Of a stretch of 64,000 nt of DNA, positions 42,441 to 51,622 are shown one piece after another (positions within the stretch are counted from its first letter, which is position 1; the number at the start of each line of letters is the position of its first letter). The position numbers and the translations under genes were made by a program. Below the pieces are notes generated by a model. The model saw nothing but the letters and a program-made list of their open reading frames with translations, was not told the DNA's origin and made no database searches. Location: NCBI RefSeq assembly GCF_046237625.1, contig NZ_CP143545.1, positions 2,356,001 to 2,420,000 of the forward strand, written 5' to 3'. Origin of the DNA: Paraperibacillus esterisolvens. GTDB lineage: Bacteria; Bacillota; Bacilli; Bacillales; DSM-1321.

Positions 42441-44330
42441 TCATTTAACTTCCGGCTTCTTTTTCCACAGCCCAAGCAAAATGGCTGTTATTGCAGATCC
42501 AATTAATATGGCAAGAATATAAAGCAATTTATGATTGACTGCCAGGAATATGGCGAAAATCCCGCCGTGCGGAGCCTGCAGTGTTACATTAAAGAACATA
42601 GTCAAGGCACCAGCGATGGCTGCACCCGCTACAGAGCTGACAATGACGCGGAGCGGGTCTGCCGCTGCGAATGGAATGGCTCCTTCGGTAATAAAAGATG
42701 CACCAAGGAAGTAGTTTGTGACTCCGGATTTCCGTTCGGAATCCGTGAATTTGTGTTTAAAGAATGTGGTGGCAAGGGCAATTCCCAGCGGAGGCACCAT
42801 ACCTCCCGCCATTACCGCTGCATGGGCACCCAGGCTGCCTGCTTCGATGGCTGCAATGCCAAAGGTGAAAGCAGCTTTATTGATTGGCCCTCCCATATCC
42901 ACCGCCATCATGCCGCCAAGGATGATGCCAAGGAAAATTTTATTAGTTCCGGAAAGACCGTTCAGCCATGAAGTCATTCCTTTATTTATAGCTGTAACAG
43001 GGTCGTTGATGACAAACATCATGATCAATCCAGTGATCAGGATCCCAAACAGAGGATAAAGCAAAACCGGCTTCAACCCTTCAATCTGCTGCGGCAGTTT
43101 ATTGAATACCGCTTTCAAGCCGAGAACAACGTAACCTGCGAGGAATCCAGCAATCAAGCCACCGAGGAATCCAGCACCAGCCTGCGCAGCCAGAAGTCCG
43201 CCTACCATCCCGGGTGCGAAGCCAGGCCGGTCAGCGATGCTGCTTGCTATGAAACCGGCAAGCACGGGGACAAGGAAGAAGAATGCACCGCTTCCTCCGC
43301 CAATATCCATGAGAGCTTTTGCCAAAGGATGGTAACTTGGATCATCTGGATTGGCAGAATTAATCCCAAACAGGAAGGAAAGGGCAATCAGGATACCGCC
43401 GCCGACGACGAACGGCAGCATATTGCTGACACCGTTCATCAGATGCTTATAAATCCCCGAACCCATTGAGCCGCCGGATTTAGATTCCTTGCCAGGGCTG
43501 CCGGAACCTTTGTAGATCGGAGCATCCTGTCTAAGCGCACGGTCGATAAGTTCCTGCGGCTTTCTGATTCCCTGGGCAACCGGCACAATGATGACAGGCT
43601 TGCCATTGAAACGGTCCATTTCCACCTGCTTGTCAGCAGCTACTATGATGGCTGCGGCTTCGTCAATTTCAGCCTGAGTTAACCCATTTTTAATCCCGGT
43701 TGAGCCGTTAGTTTCAACCTTGATATCCACACCCATTTCCTTAGCTTTTGCTTTCAGTGCATCGGCTGCCATATAAGTGTGGGCAATTCCCGTAGGGCAG
43801 GCAGTAACAGCAAGAACACGTTTGGATGGAATGGAAGACTGTCTTTCACCTTGAGGTTCTTCGTCTGCGAGCGCTTCCTTTTCCTTTTGATCAATGACTG
43901 CCACAACTTCATCTGGTGACGATGCTGCCAGAAGCTTCTTCCGGAACCCTTCATCCATCAGCAGGGTGGAAAGGCGTGACAAAGTTTCCAGATGCGCATT
44001 GTCTGCCCCTTCACTTGCTGCGATCATGAAGACTAAATGGACAGGCTGACCGTCCAGTGATTCATAGTCGACTCCATCTGCTGACCGGCCGAAACAAATA
44101 GAAGGTATCCTGACAGCAGCTGTCTTTGCATGCGGTATGGCTATTCCCTCTCCGATACCTGTTGTGCTCTGTTCTTCTCTTGCGGTGATGGCGGATAGGA
44201 AGCCTTCCTTATCGTTCAAGCGCCCTGCTTCGTCAAGCTTTGACGCCAACTCCTCAATCACATTCAGCTTTGATGAGGAAGCCAAATCGAGGATGACGGT
44301 ATCCCTCTTCAATAAATCTGTAATTTTCAT
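42441..44330 (-). CDS. fruA: Fructose PTS permease EIIABC
   Basis: The 629-residue protein joins three domains. EIIA (about 1-145) has the phosphorylated His in GEGIAIPHAKT. EIIB (about 170-265) has the Cys in AVTACPTGIAHTYMAADAL. The membrane EIIC (about 290-625) has FLVPVLAGFIASSIADRPGFAPGMVGG. It takes up fructose and delivers fructose-1-phosphate. The ATG directly abuts the fruK stop, with AAAGGGGGC inside the end of fruK. Third gene of fruR-fruK-fruA, the B. subtilis order. Confidence 0.95.
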   Translation of the reverse strand: MKITDLLKRDTVILDLASSSKLNVIEELASKLDEAGRLNDKEGFLSAITAREEQSTTGIGEGIAIPHAKTAAVRIPSICFGRSADGVDYESLDGQPVHLVFMIAASEGADNAHLETLSRLSTLLMDEGFRKKLLAASSPDEVVAVIDQKEKEALADEEPQGERQSSIPSKRVLAVTACPTGIAHTYMAADALKAKAKEMGVDIKVETNGSTGIKNGLTQAEIDEAAAIIVAADKQVEMDRFNGKPVIIVPVAQGIRKPQELIDRALRQDAPIYKGSGSPGKESKSGGSMGSGIYKHLMNGVSNMLPFVVGGGILIALSFLFGINSANPDDPSYHPLAKALMDIGGGSGAFFFLVPVLAGFIASSIADRPGFAPGMVGGLLAAQAGAGFLGGLIAGFLAGYVVLGLKAVFNKLPQQIEGLKPVLLYPLFGILITGLIMMFVINDPVTAINKGMTSWLNGLSGTNKIFLGIILGGMMAVDMGGPINKAAFTFGIAAIEAGSLGAHAAVMAGGMVPPLGIALATTFFKHKFTDSERKSGVTNYFLGASFITEGAIPFAAADPLRVIVSSVAGAAIAGALTMFFNVTLQAPHGGIFAIFLAVNHKLLYILAILIGSAITAILLGLWKKKPEVK

Positions 44331-45254
44331 CTAAAAAGCCCCCTTTATTTCCTTAATTTCTATTTGCACTGCCAATTCATCAATCAGTTCTTTTTCACCC
44401 AGATCCTGAGAAAAGGCTGTGGCACTTCCGGCAGCAATCCCATATTTGAACGCCTTCAGAATATCCTTCGACTCCTCATACATTCCTGTAAAGCCAGCCA
44501 CCAGGGAGTCCCCGGAACCAACTGAATTTACTACCTTCCCAACAGGGACATTAGCGCTGTATGAGACTGCATTGGTGCATAATACAGCGCCGTCCCCTGC
44601 CATGGATACAATCACATTCTGGGCACCAAGCTCTGTCAGTTTCCTGCCGTACTCCACGGCATCTTCCACACAGCTGATTTCCGTGTCAAAAAACCCGCCA
44701 AGTTCATGGTGATTCGGCTTAATCAAAAAAGGCTTGTACTTCAGGAGTTCCAGCAGAGATTTACCGCTCGTATCCACAATAAGCTTGATTTCTCTTTCCG
44801 CACAAATACCGGCAGCGGTTACATAGAACTCATTTGGCATTGCAGGGGGGATGCTTCCGGCAAGAACCAGGGTGTCATTGCTGTTCATCTCTCTAATTTT
44901 CGCAAGCAGCATGTCACATTCAGCTTTTGAAATGTGGGGGCCGTTTCCATTTATTTCAGTTTCTTCCCCTGTTTTAAGTTTAATGTTGATCCTGGTGTCC
45001 TCAGAGACATGGATAAAATCCATCTGGATTTTTTCAGCTCTCAGCGAGTTTTCAATAAATGCCCCTGTAAATCCTCCTATATATCCAAGTGCTGTATTAG
45101 ATGTGCCAATCCTGTTCAGGACACGGGAAACATTTATTCCCTTTCCCCCGGGAAATTTTGCTTCTGATTTAATCCGGTTTAATGAATTCAGCGCAAAATT
45201 TTCGACTTCCACTATATAATCAATCGATGGATTTAAGGTTACTGTATAAATCAT
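44331..45254 (-). CDS. fruK: 1-phosphofructokinase
   Basis: The 307-residue PfkB-family kinase has the substrate motif FPGGKGINVSRVLNRIG, ILVSS-type sheet edges and the C-terminal VVNSVGSGDSLVAGFTGMYE with the catalytic Asp in GSGDS. It phosphorylates the fructose-1-phosphate made by FruA to the 1,6-bisphosphate in the cytosol. The start overlaps the fruR stop by four bases and the end abuts fruA, so the three genes are translationally linked. Confidence 0.95.
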   Translation of the reverse strand: MIYTVTLNPSIDYIVEVENFALNSLNRIKSEAKFPGGKGINVSRVLNRIGTSNTALGYIGGFTGAFIENSLRAEKIQMDFIHVSEDTRINIKLKTGEETEINGNGPHISKAECDMLLAKIREMNSNDTLVLAGSIPPAMPNEFYVTAAGICAEREIKLIVDTSGKSLLELLKYKPFLIKPNHHELGGFFDTEISCVEDAVEYGRKLTELGAQNVIVSMAGDGAVLCTNAVSYSANVPVGKVVNSVGSGDSLVAGFTGMYEESKDILKAFKYGIAAGSATAFSQDLGEKELIDELAVQIEIKEIKGAF

Positions 45255-46012
45255 GCTGTCACTGCCTTTATTTTTGGATTTCTTAAAAATGGTTCAAGAG
45301 CCGGCTCATCAGCTGAATCAGTAATTAGCAATGCCTGGCTGATATCCGCTGCCTTAGCAAAAGTCGTTTCATTCAGTTTAGAACTGTCAGCAAGCACAAA
45401 GGCTTCAGTGGATAACTGAATTGCGGTTTTCTTAAGTAAAGCTTCCTCAGGATCTGGTGTTGTATAGCCCAGTTCCGGATGGACACCATTCATACCAAGG
45501 AAACATTTATCAAAACGGTACTGTGATAAAAATTGGACAGCGGCGCTTCCTATTATGGCATTTGTAGTAGACTTGACCGTGCCTCCCACTATCATGGCCG
45601 GAATACCTGCAGCCGCCAAGGTCGGGATATGCATGATGCCATTCGTGAGAACGGTTACATTTTTTTCCTTTAGATAAGGGATGATTTCTGCCGTGGTTGT
45701 TCCGGCATCAAGATAAATGCAGTCGCGGTCTGCAATATACCCGGCGGCTTTTTCAGCTATTTTTTGTTTCTCTTTCTTGAATTTGTTTGCTTTTTCGTCC
45801 AGTGCGGGTTCGAAACTCATACGCTTCAGCAATGCGGCTCCGCCATGTACCCGCTTCAGCAGCTTTTTTTTCTCTAGCACAGCTAAATCGCGCCTGATTG
45901 TAGCCTCTGATGCACCGGTAATTAGAGACAATTCCGTCATTTTAATGGTTCCCTGATCTTTTAATAGAGAAAGAATTTTAAGATGTCTTTCATCTGCGAG
46001 CATTCTCAGCAC
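45251..46012 (-). CDS. fruR: DeoR-family regulator of fructose utilisation
   Basis: The 253-residue protein has an N-terminal DeoR helix-turn-helix (TELSLITGASEATIRRDLAV) and a C-terminal sugar-phosphate sensor domain (DAGTTTAEIIPYL, GMNGVHPELGYTTPDPEEA, LADSSKLNETTFA). It heads fruRKA and probably represses the operon until fructose-1-phosphate appears. Two identical 14-base sequences lie upstream of its promoter and are good operator candidates. GAGGTG precedes the ATG. Confidence 0.92.
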   Translation of the reverse strand: MLRMLADERHLKILSLLKDQGTIKMTELSLITGASEATIRRDLAVLEKKKLLKRVHGGAALLKRMSFEPALDEKANKFKKEKQKIAEKAAGYIADRDCIYLDAGTTTAEIIPYLKEKNVTVLTNGIMHIPTLAAAGIPAMIVGGTVKSTTNAIIGSAAVQFLSQYRFDKCFLGMNGVHPELGYTTPDPEEALLKKTAIQLSTEAFVLADSSKLNETTFAKAADISQALLITDSADEPALEPFLRNPKIKAVTA

Positions 46013-46029
46013 CTCGTCTTTACAATTTT

Positions 46030-46058
46030 ATATTATCCGATTTTTTTTAAAAAATCAA
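46030..46058 (-). promoter_or_regulatory. fruRKA promoter
   Basis: On the - strand TTGATT (46053-46058), a 17-base spacer and TAATAT (46030-46035). It ends about 18 bases upstream of the fruR start codon. Confidence 0.75.
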
Positions 46059-46123
46059 TCAAATTCAATCAATAACGATCAGAAACATTTAAACTAAATA
46101 AAGAACCCTTCAAATTCAATCAA
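46059..46123. promoter_or_regulatory. Two identical 14-base direct repeats, candidate FruR operators
   Basis: TCAAATTCAATCAA occurs at 46059-46072 and again at 46110-46123, 51 bases apart, close to five helical turns. The first touches the -35 box. Direct repeats at this spacing suit DeoR-family tetramers; binding is inferred. Confidence 0.7.
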
Positions 46124-46131
46124 ACAGATAG

Positions 46132-46160
46132 AAAAAAGAGGAGAGCTGTTCGCTCTCCCC
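46132..46160 (-). terminator. Terminator of the YtkA-like lipoprotein gene
   Basis: GGAGAGC (46140-46146) pairs with GCTCTCC (46152-46158); CTTTTTTC follows on the - strand. Confidence 0.85.
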
Positions 46161-46164
46161 TTAT

Positions 46165-46887
46165 TTACTGTATTGCCAGCTTTTCCAGCTGGTGTTCATG
46201 AATTCCTTCTTTTTCAAAGTGAATCTTGATATTGTAGTCACCAGCAGCTTTAAAGACATGTATTGCCTGGTAAACTCCTTCTCCTGCCGCCTTCGCTTCC
46301 ACAAAATCATGCTTGTCTGAACTATTCTGCCAAATTTCAAAGCGGACATCTGCATCATCAAGTGCCACATTATTATTCTCGATGTGGACAGATAATTTGA
46401 GGTCCTCTCCTGTTTTGGGTTCAGGGGGCGGAGAAAAATGGAGCAGGGTATTCGAATCATGCTGATGTACATGATCAGAATGTTTGGCCCCGCCGTTACC
46501 GGCCACCGTTATGTTCCGGCTTGGCATACTATGCAGATTCCGGGCTGTTACATGGGAAATCACTGTATATTTCCCTTTTTTATCAAAGGCCGCAGAGGCT
46601 GTATAAATACCTTCTCCAAGATTATTAGATGCAAGCATCTCAGATTCCGATGATCCTGGTTTCCTGATTTCAAATTCAACCTCATCAGCATCCTCTACCT
46701 TATTTCCGCTCTGGCTCACTTCAGCCTTCAGTGTGACTTTTTCATTTACTTTTGCAGTGTCCTGAACTATAAGCGACACCTCCAGCGGGTCTGGAGTTTT
46801 GCTTTCCTGCTTATCTCCTTTTTCATTGGCACAGGCGGCCAGGAGCACTAAAAGACTAATCAAAAAAATGGTTTTAAATTTCTTCAT
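46165..46887 (-). CDS. Lipoprotein with two YtkA-like domains
   Basis: From the ATG at 46885-46887 the product has 240 residues. A signal peptide ends in LLAACANE, a lipobox with Cys near residue 19. Two similar immunoglobulin-like YtkA domains follow (PLEVSLIVQDTAKVNEKVTL with GEGIYTASAAFDKKGKYTV, and EDLKLSVHIENNNVALDDAD with GEGVYQAIHVFKAAGDYNI). A His-rich link (KHSDHVHQHD) lies between and could bind metal. It is exported and lipid-anchored on the outer face of the membrane. YtkA proteins are sometimes near copper or oxidase genes; none is here. Confidence 0.82.
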   Translation of the reverse strand: MKKFKTIFLISLLVLLAACANEKGDKQESKTPDPLEVSLIVQDTAKVNEKVTLKAEVSQSGNKVEDADEVEFEIRKPGSSESEMLASNNLGEGIYTASAAFDKKGKYTVISHVTARNLHSMPSRNITVAGNGGAKHSDHVHQHDSNTLLHFSPPPEPKTGEDLKLSVHIENNNVALDDADVRFEIWQNSSDKHDFVEAKAAGEGVYQAIHVFKAAGDYNIKIHFEKEGIHEHQLEKLAIQ

Positions 46888-47031
46888 CGTCATCCCCAGC
46901 TTCTTTATATATTCATTCAATTAGTAAGTATACCTTAATTCCCATCTGAAATATGTGAAGAATCTAAGAACAGATGGAAATTCAAAGGCTGGAAAATCGC
47001 AGACAAAATAACGACGAGGAACTTGGAAGAA

Positions 47032-47589
47032 CTATGTCTCCTTTATTCTGAAAATGAAGGCGGTGAGAAGCTTGTTGATCATGAAGATAAGAACGAATCC
47101 AAGGAACGCATATATATGTTTCCAGTGATAAATTCGGAACATACCAAGCTGAATGAACAACGGTTCAAATATGAAGGAAAATACCCCAGCCAATACGGCA
47201 GACGCAATTAAATATGCCTTCCAGGATATAAAGTATTGATAACAGAGCATGCCGAGTATCGGGATGACGACAAGGTCCGCTGGAACCAGGATGGGGAGCA
47301 TTGGGAACAGTAAATCCGGATAACTCCACAGAACCATGTTCACTCCAGTCGTATCAAGGAGTGTGGAACAAAGAGCACATAATAATCCGTAAACTAGAAT
47401 TTCCTCTAAACGCCGCTTGTCCGCCAGTTTCCACCAGCAAAACAGGGGCAGGATAACAGATGCGGCGAGAATCCACCAGTTAAGGCTGAACACATCATCT
47501 CTTAACCAATGATCCATGGCTGTATCATTCAATTGGACGCGCAGGCGGTGAATGGCATTATAAGATGGAAGGTTAATGTACATAGTCAA
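47032..47589 (-). CDS. CBO0543-family membrane protein
   Basis: The 185-residue protein has five to six hydrophobic segments and the family's look (WWILAASVILPLFCWWKLAD, LLDTTGVNMVLWSYP, PADLVVIPILGMLCYQYF, HWKHIYAFLGFVLIF). The start is probably a TTG at 47587-47589 with AAGGAG seven bases before; an ATG two codons later is possible. It overlaps the upstream gene by 17 bases. Related proteins are common in sporeformers and of unknown role. Last gene of a three-gene membrane operon divergent from gerA. Confidence 0.78.
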   Translation of the reverse strand: MTMYINLPSYNAIHRLRVQLNDTAMDHWLRDDVFSLNWWILAASVILPLFCWWKLADKRRLEEILVYGLLCALCSTLLDTTGVNMVLWSYPDLLFPMLPILVPADLVVIPILGMLCYQYFISWKAYLIASAVLAGVFSFIFEPLFIQLGMFRIYHWKHIYAFLGFVLIFMINKLLTAFIFRIKET

Positions 47590-48049
47590 GGGGATGCTCC
47601 TTTACCAATGCGATTCCCATTGCTCTGTTATCCCATAAAAGACTTTCAATCCGGGCAGCGGAATCATCTTCACATTCAAGCATAATCACTACTTCGGACA
47701 GCTTTTTTTTACCGGATTTAATCTTTTTCAGCTTATGTTTCTGAAGGGTCAGATCAATTATAAGACCTAAAACGAATCCTGAGCCTGCACCTATCAAACC
47801 CCAATAAACCGGCCCCCAATCCAGGATGAATCCCCGGCTTGCTCCTATAACGGAAAAGATCACTGCAAGGAACATCCCCTTATTCAGAAATGTCACCCCA
47901 TCGGATTGATGCAGGGAGTCACCCAGGATCCCCTCCTCCCTGCTTGTATCAAGGGGTATTGCAGCCACCCGTGTGATCCCCATTTCCTCTAAATTGGCCA
48001 ATACCAGCTCTACATGAATGGAGTGGTCGAAAGTTGCTATGATTTGCAT
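47573..48049 (-). CDS. Membrane protein with soluble ends and a glycine-rich hairpin
   Basis: The 158-residue protein starts with a soluble ferredoxin-like part (MQIIATFDHSIHVELVLANL), has two hydrophobic segments (about 55-75 and 82-102) rich in glycine (GAGSGFVLGLIIDL), and ends with a second soluble part (VVIMLECEDDSAARIESLLW). The arrangement resembles small stress-type membrane proteins, but I cannot name the family. It lies between the CBO0543 gene (17-base overlap) and the repeat-domain membrane gene (one base apart). Confidence 0.68.
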   Translation of the reverse strand: MQIIATFDHSIHVELVLANLEEMGITRVAAIPLDTSREEGILGDSLHQSDGVTFLNKGMFLAVIFSVIGASRGFILDWGPVYWGLIGAGSGFVLGLIIDLTLQKHKLKKIKSGKKKLSEVVIMLECEDDSAARIESLLWDNRAMGIALVKEHPLDYVH

Positions 48050-48050
48050 A

Positions 48051-48836
48051 TCAATTTACCCACCTCCCTTTCTTCACTCTAAAGGCCGGCCCTTGATATC
48101 TTTGCTTCAGAAACCTCTGCTGTTCCATTTCGAAGAGCTTGTTATTTTCCACCGATCTTGTATGGCTTTCATATATGTTAAAAAAGTAAAGAGACGGCAA
48201 GTAAAGGAGCCACTGGGGATCGACCATGGCTGTGGATCCGGCAATATCCCCTAAAAGGAGGAGGTGAAAAGCTTCTAAAAAATGAGAATAGTGCACAATG
48301 AGAAGAGTCATGATCAGGGCAAATAAAGCCGAAAAAATATGATTAAGATAAAATTGCCCGAGGCCCGGTACAGCCATGGACCATAAGACAGCAACCAGAG
48401 GCTTCCTTTTTTCCAGGTAATTGATTTCAAAAGGAGATATTACCTGGACTTCCACCATTTTTTTTCTCTTTTTATCCAAATAATAAATATTATTCATTTC
48501 TACGGTAGAACGGTAACTGTCCCAAATGCTGAACAAATAGATAGGGATATATAAATAGAGATAATTCAGGTTCAGGATGCTTGTGGCATTAGAGAAGCTC
48601 CCTGTGAATGTATAAATCATAGCCTGGTTTAAATTCGTCTCCTGATTAATAAAAAATTCCCAGGATATCAAGGCATAGCCGCGTATATATTTGTTTAAAA
48701 GAAGATGTCCATACCCTGGAAATGCCATGGACCATAGGGCAACCATCACCGGACTTCTGGCGTGTATGGCAGAAGTTCCCCATAAGCTGAGCTTCGCGGA
48801 TTCCCTCCTATTTTTCCTGCTATTAAAAGCGGCCAT
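48051..48836 (-). CDS. Membrane protein with two repeated units
   Basis: The 261-residue protein has two homologous halves. Each opens with a basic/aromatic lead and the block VALWSMAFPGYGHLLLNKYI (first) or AVLWSMAVPGLGQFYLNHIF (second), followed by hydrophobic segments and a YLFSIWDSYRSTVEMNN or YFFNIYESHTRSVENNK ending. The PGxGxxYLN block recalls small TM2-like domains. First gene of the three-gene operon, divergent from the germination operon over 149 bases. Function unknown; a role in the spore envelope is conceivable from the position only. Confidence 0.68.
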   Translation of the reverse strand: MAAFNSRKNRRESAKLSLWGTSAIHARSPVMVALWSMAFPGYGHLLLNKYIRGYALISWEFFINQETNLNQAMIYTFTGSFSNATSILNLNYLYLYIPIYLFSIWDSYRSTVEMNNIYYLDKKRKKMVEVQVISPFEINYLEKRKPLVAVLWSMAVPGLGQFYLNHIFSALFALIMTLLIVHYSHFLEAFHLLLLGDIAGSTAMVDPQWLLYLPSLYFFNIYESHTRSVENNKLFEMEQQRFLKQRYQGPAFRVKKGRWVN

Positions 48837-48985
48837 TGCCCTGCACCTCCTGGCAGTTGAGATATTCCTTATCGTCCCAAAATCTGCGGTGTCTTATTCG
48901 CTGCCCTTGGCGTTTAATAAGATAGGAAAAACAAAATAGATTCGACAGTTTTGGGGCAGATTATCTTTATGCGGCGGTATCGAAA

Positions 48986-50509
48986 ATGCTTAAGAGAAAG
49001 GCATGGAAAACACCTATGAAGTGGCTCTTCAATAAGAACTCCAAGAATACCGGCAAAAAAGAGCTTACCCTGAAGGAGCTCCTGAATATATGCGGGGAAT
49101 CCAAAGATTATATAAACTTTCAGCATGGTTCGGAATATACTGTTGGTTACTTTAAATCAATGGTAGACACAGTCACCATCCACCAGGATATCCTCCCCTC
49201 TCTCTCAGAACAAAAAGTGGACAGCCTGGAGCAGCTTAAGCTGGTGATGCCGGTTGAGGATATTCAGATTACCAAGGATGTTTCCAAGATAGAGGAGCTT
49301 CTTTTAAACGGAAGCATCCTGATTCAAAAAAAGGGCGTAAAGGACACCATGATGGTTCCCGCGTCCTCTAAGGAAAAAAGGGCTATTACAATACCCGAAA
49401 ACGAATATACAGTCCTCGGGCCAAAGGAAGCCTTCGTCGAGTCCCTTGAAACAAATATAAACCTGCTCAGGAAGCGTCTGCCGATCCCCCAGCTATATGT
49501 AAAGACATTAAAGGTGGGCAAACTGACAAAAACTGAGGTAGCCATCATGTATATTGAGGGCATTGCCAACCGTGAATTGATAGAAACGGTTACCAGCAGG
49601 ATTGAGTCGATAGAAATAGATCAGGTAGTGGATACTGCGTATATCACCCAGATGATTGAAGACAACAATACATCCATGTTTCCGCAGCTTATTGAGACTG
49701 AGCGGCCTGACAGGGTTGCTGCAGTCCTTTCAGAAGGCAAGATTGCTGTACTGGCAGACGGGTCACCAAGTGCCATTACGGGGCCGACAACCCTCGTCGA
49801 ATTTTTCTCTGCCTTTGAAGATTATTTCCTTACCTGGCATATCGCTTCGGCGTTCAGGCTGATTCGTTTATTTGCCGTCATGTTTTCCGTCCTTTCCACA
49901 CCTCTGTATGTGGCAGTACTCACCTATCACTATGAAATGATACCTGAAGACCTGCTTTATACATTAATCTCATCGAGAAGCGGCATTCCGTTCCCTCCGA
50001 TACTCGAAGCCATCATATTGGAATTGACCATTGAGCTGCTGAGAGAAGCAGGATCAAGGCTTCCTTCAAAGGTCGGCCAGACAATCGGTATCGTAGGCGG
50101 TATCGTAATCGGGACTGCCGCCGTCGATGCCGGGCTAACAAGCAACGTACTCCTGATAGTTGTTGCATTGGCAGCGCTGGCATCCTTTACCACGCCTGTC
50201 TATAAAATGAGTAATACGATCAGGCTCCTGCGCTTTCCATTCCTGGTATTCGCCCAGCTTCTGGGATTATTAGGGATATCAATATGCTTTGGATATATAA
50301 TAGTACACCTGTTAAAACTCAAATCATTGGGCACTCCATATATTAATCCGGTTTATCCACTCCGATTGTCGGATCTTAAGGATGCATTATTCCGGCTCCC
50401 TTTCCGGGACCAGACTACCCGTCCTCATGCAGTCCTGTCAAGGGAGCCTGCACGAGCTCACCCGAGCCGGCCGCTTAAGCCGGACAAGAACAAGGACATT
50501 GACGAATGA
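48986..50509 (+). CDS. Spore germination receptor subunit A (GerAA/GerKA family)
   Basis: The 507-residue protein has the GerA-type layout: a hydrophilic N-terminal half (KELTLKELLNICGESKDYIN onward) with ILIQKKGVK, LPIPQLYVKTLKVGKLTKT and the core motif GPTTLVEFFSAFEDYF, then five or so membrane segments (about 265-440) and a basic tail. Such subunits form the germinant receptor of the spore inner membrane with B and C subunits, both encoded next. The start is not certain: an in-frame ATG lies ten codons later. First gene of the ger operon. The germinant is unknown. Confidence 0.9.
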   Translation: MLKRKAWKTPMKWLFNKNSKNTGKKELTLKELLNICGESKDYINFQHGSEYTVGYFKSMVDTVTIHQDILPSLSEQKVDSLEQLKLVMPVEDIQITKDVSKIEELLLNGSILIQKKGVKDTMMVPASSKEKRAITIPENEYTVLGPKEAFVESLETNINLLRKRLPIPQLYVKTLKVGKLTKTEVAIMYIEGIANRELIETVTSRIESIEIDQVVDTAYITQMIEDNNTSMFPQLIETERPDRVAAVLSEGKIAVLADGSPSAITGPTTLVEFFSAFEDYFLTWHIASAFRLIRLFAVMFSVLSTPLYVAVLTYHYEMIPEDLLYTLISSRSGIPFPPILEAIILELTIELLREAGSRLPSKVGQTIGIVGGIVIGTAAVDAGLTSNVLLIVVALAALASFTTPVYKMSNTIRLLRFPFLVFAQLLGLLGISICFGYIIVHLLKLKSLGTPYINPVYPLRLSDLKDALFRLPFRDQTTRPHAVLSREPARAHPSRPLKPDKNKDIDE

Positions 50510-50530
50510 TGACTAGAAAGGAATAGTGAC

Positions 50531-51622
50531 ATGCTTCCGAAACCAGCAGAAAACAAACTAGTATCCCCTTTCTTTGTTTTCTACATCATCCATGCCATGC
50601 AGGTCGGTGTAGGAATTCTTGGCTTTGAGAGATATATTTCCAAGGTAGCAGGAGAGGATTCCTGGGTGTCCATAATTCTTTCAGGAATATCCATTCATGT
50701 TTTGGTATGGCTCAGTTACAAGATTCTGAACCGGGGTCAGAACGACATTTTTGTCATACATAGGGATGTTCTGGGTAAGTGGGCAGGGGGCTTTATAAGC
50801 TTCTATTTAATTTGCTATATCACCATCTTTGCTATCATCATCCTGAGGAGCTATGTGGAAGTCATTCAGGTCTGGATGTTTCCTGACCTGCACGCCTGGT
50901 ATCTTACGATGATCCTGCTTGTCCTTGTATACTATGCTGTGATAGGCGGCTTCAGGGTCATTGTAGGACTTTGCTTCCTTGGGGTCATCTACTCCCTGCC
51001 CCTGCTTCTATTGAAGGCTTTTCCTCTTAAGGAAGCACATTTTTCCAATCTTCTTCCTATATTTGACCATTCTGTCCTTGACCTCATAAAGGGAGGAAAG
51101 ATTATGACGTTCAATTTCCTTGGCTTTGAGACTCTTTTTTTCTTTTATCCATTTATAAAAAAACCGGAAAGTTCCCATAAATGGGCGCAATTGGGTGTTC
51201 TGTCCACTACCTTGATTTATGTCATTACAGCCTTGGTCAGCTTTGTTTACTTTAGCCAGGAGCAGCTCTTTCACACCGTGTGGCCTACCCTGAGTTTATG
51301 GCAGACGGTAAATCTACCATTTATCCAGCGATTTGAATATGCAGGCCTGTCCATCTGGCTGTTTGTGGTCCTGCCGAATATCTGCCTGATGACCTGGGCG
51401 GCGAGCCGGGGTATCAAGCAGATGACCTCAATAAAGCAAAAGCACAGTTTGGTTTTCATTCTTTTAATAACTTTTATTGCCTGTACCATCCTAAGTGACC
51501 GGGGCGAAATTGACATGATTTCTACCTGGATTAACCGCCTGGGATTCTATACGATTTATTTTTACATCCCCTTTCTGTTCTTCTTTCAGAAATTCAGGGA
51601 TAGGCCGGGGCAAACAACATGA
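50531..51622 (+). CDS. Spore germination receptor subunit B (GerAB family permease)
   Basis: The 363-residue integral membrane protein has about ten hydrophobic segments and the amino-acid-permease-like fold of GerAB (MQVGVGILGFERYISKVAGE near the start, FNFLGFETLFFFYPFI in the middle, LPNICLMTWAASRGIKQM later). It is thought to form the germinant-binding channel of the receptor. AAAGGAA precedes the ATG. It overlaps the C-subunit gene by four bases (ATGA), so all three subunits should be made in step. Confidence 0.9.
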   Translation: MLPKPAENKLVSPFFVFYIIHAMQVGVGILGFERYISKVAGEDSWVSIILSGISIHVLVWLSYKILNRGQNDIFVIHRDVLGKWAGGFISFYLICYITIFAIIILRSYVEVIQVWMFPDLHAWYLTMILLVLVYYAVIGGFRVIVGLCFLGVIYSLPLLLLKAFPLKEAHFSNLLPIFDHSVLDLIKGGKIMTFNFLGFETLFFFYPFIKKPESSHKWAQLGVLSTTLIYVITALVSFVYFSQEQLFHTVWPTLSLWQTVNLPFIQRFEYAGLSIWLFVVLPNICLMTWAASRGIKQMTSIKQKHSLVFILLITFIACTILSDRGEIDMISTWINRLGFYTIYFYIPFLFFFQKFRDRPGQTT

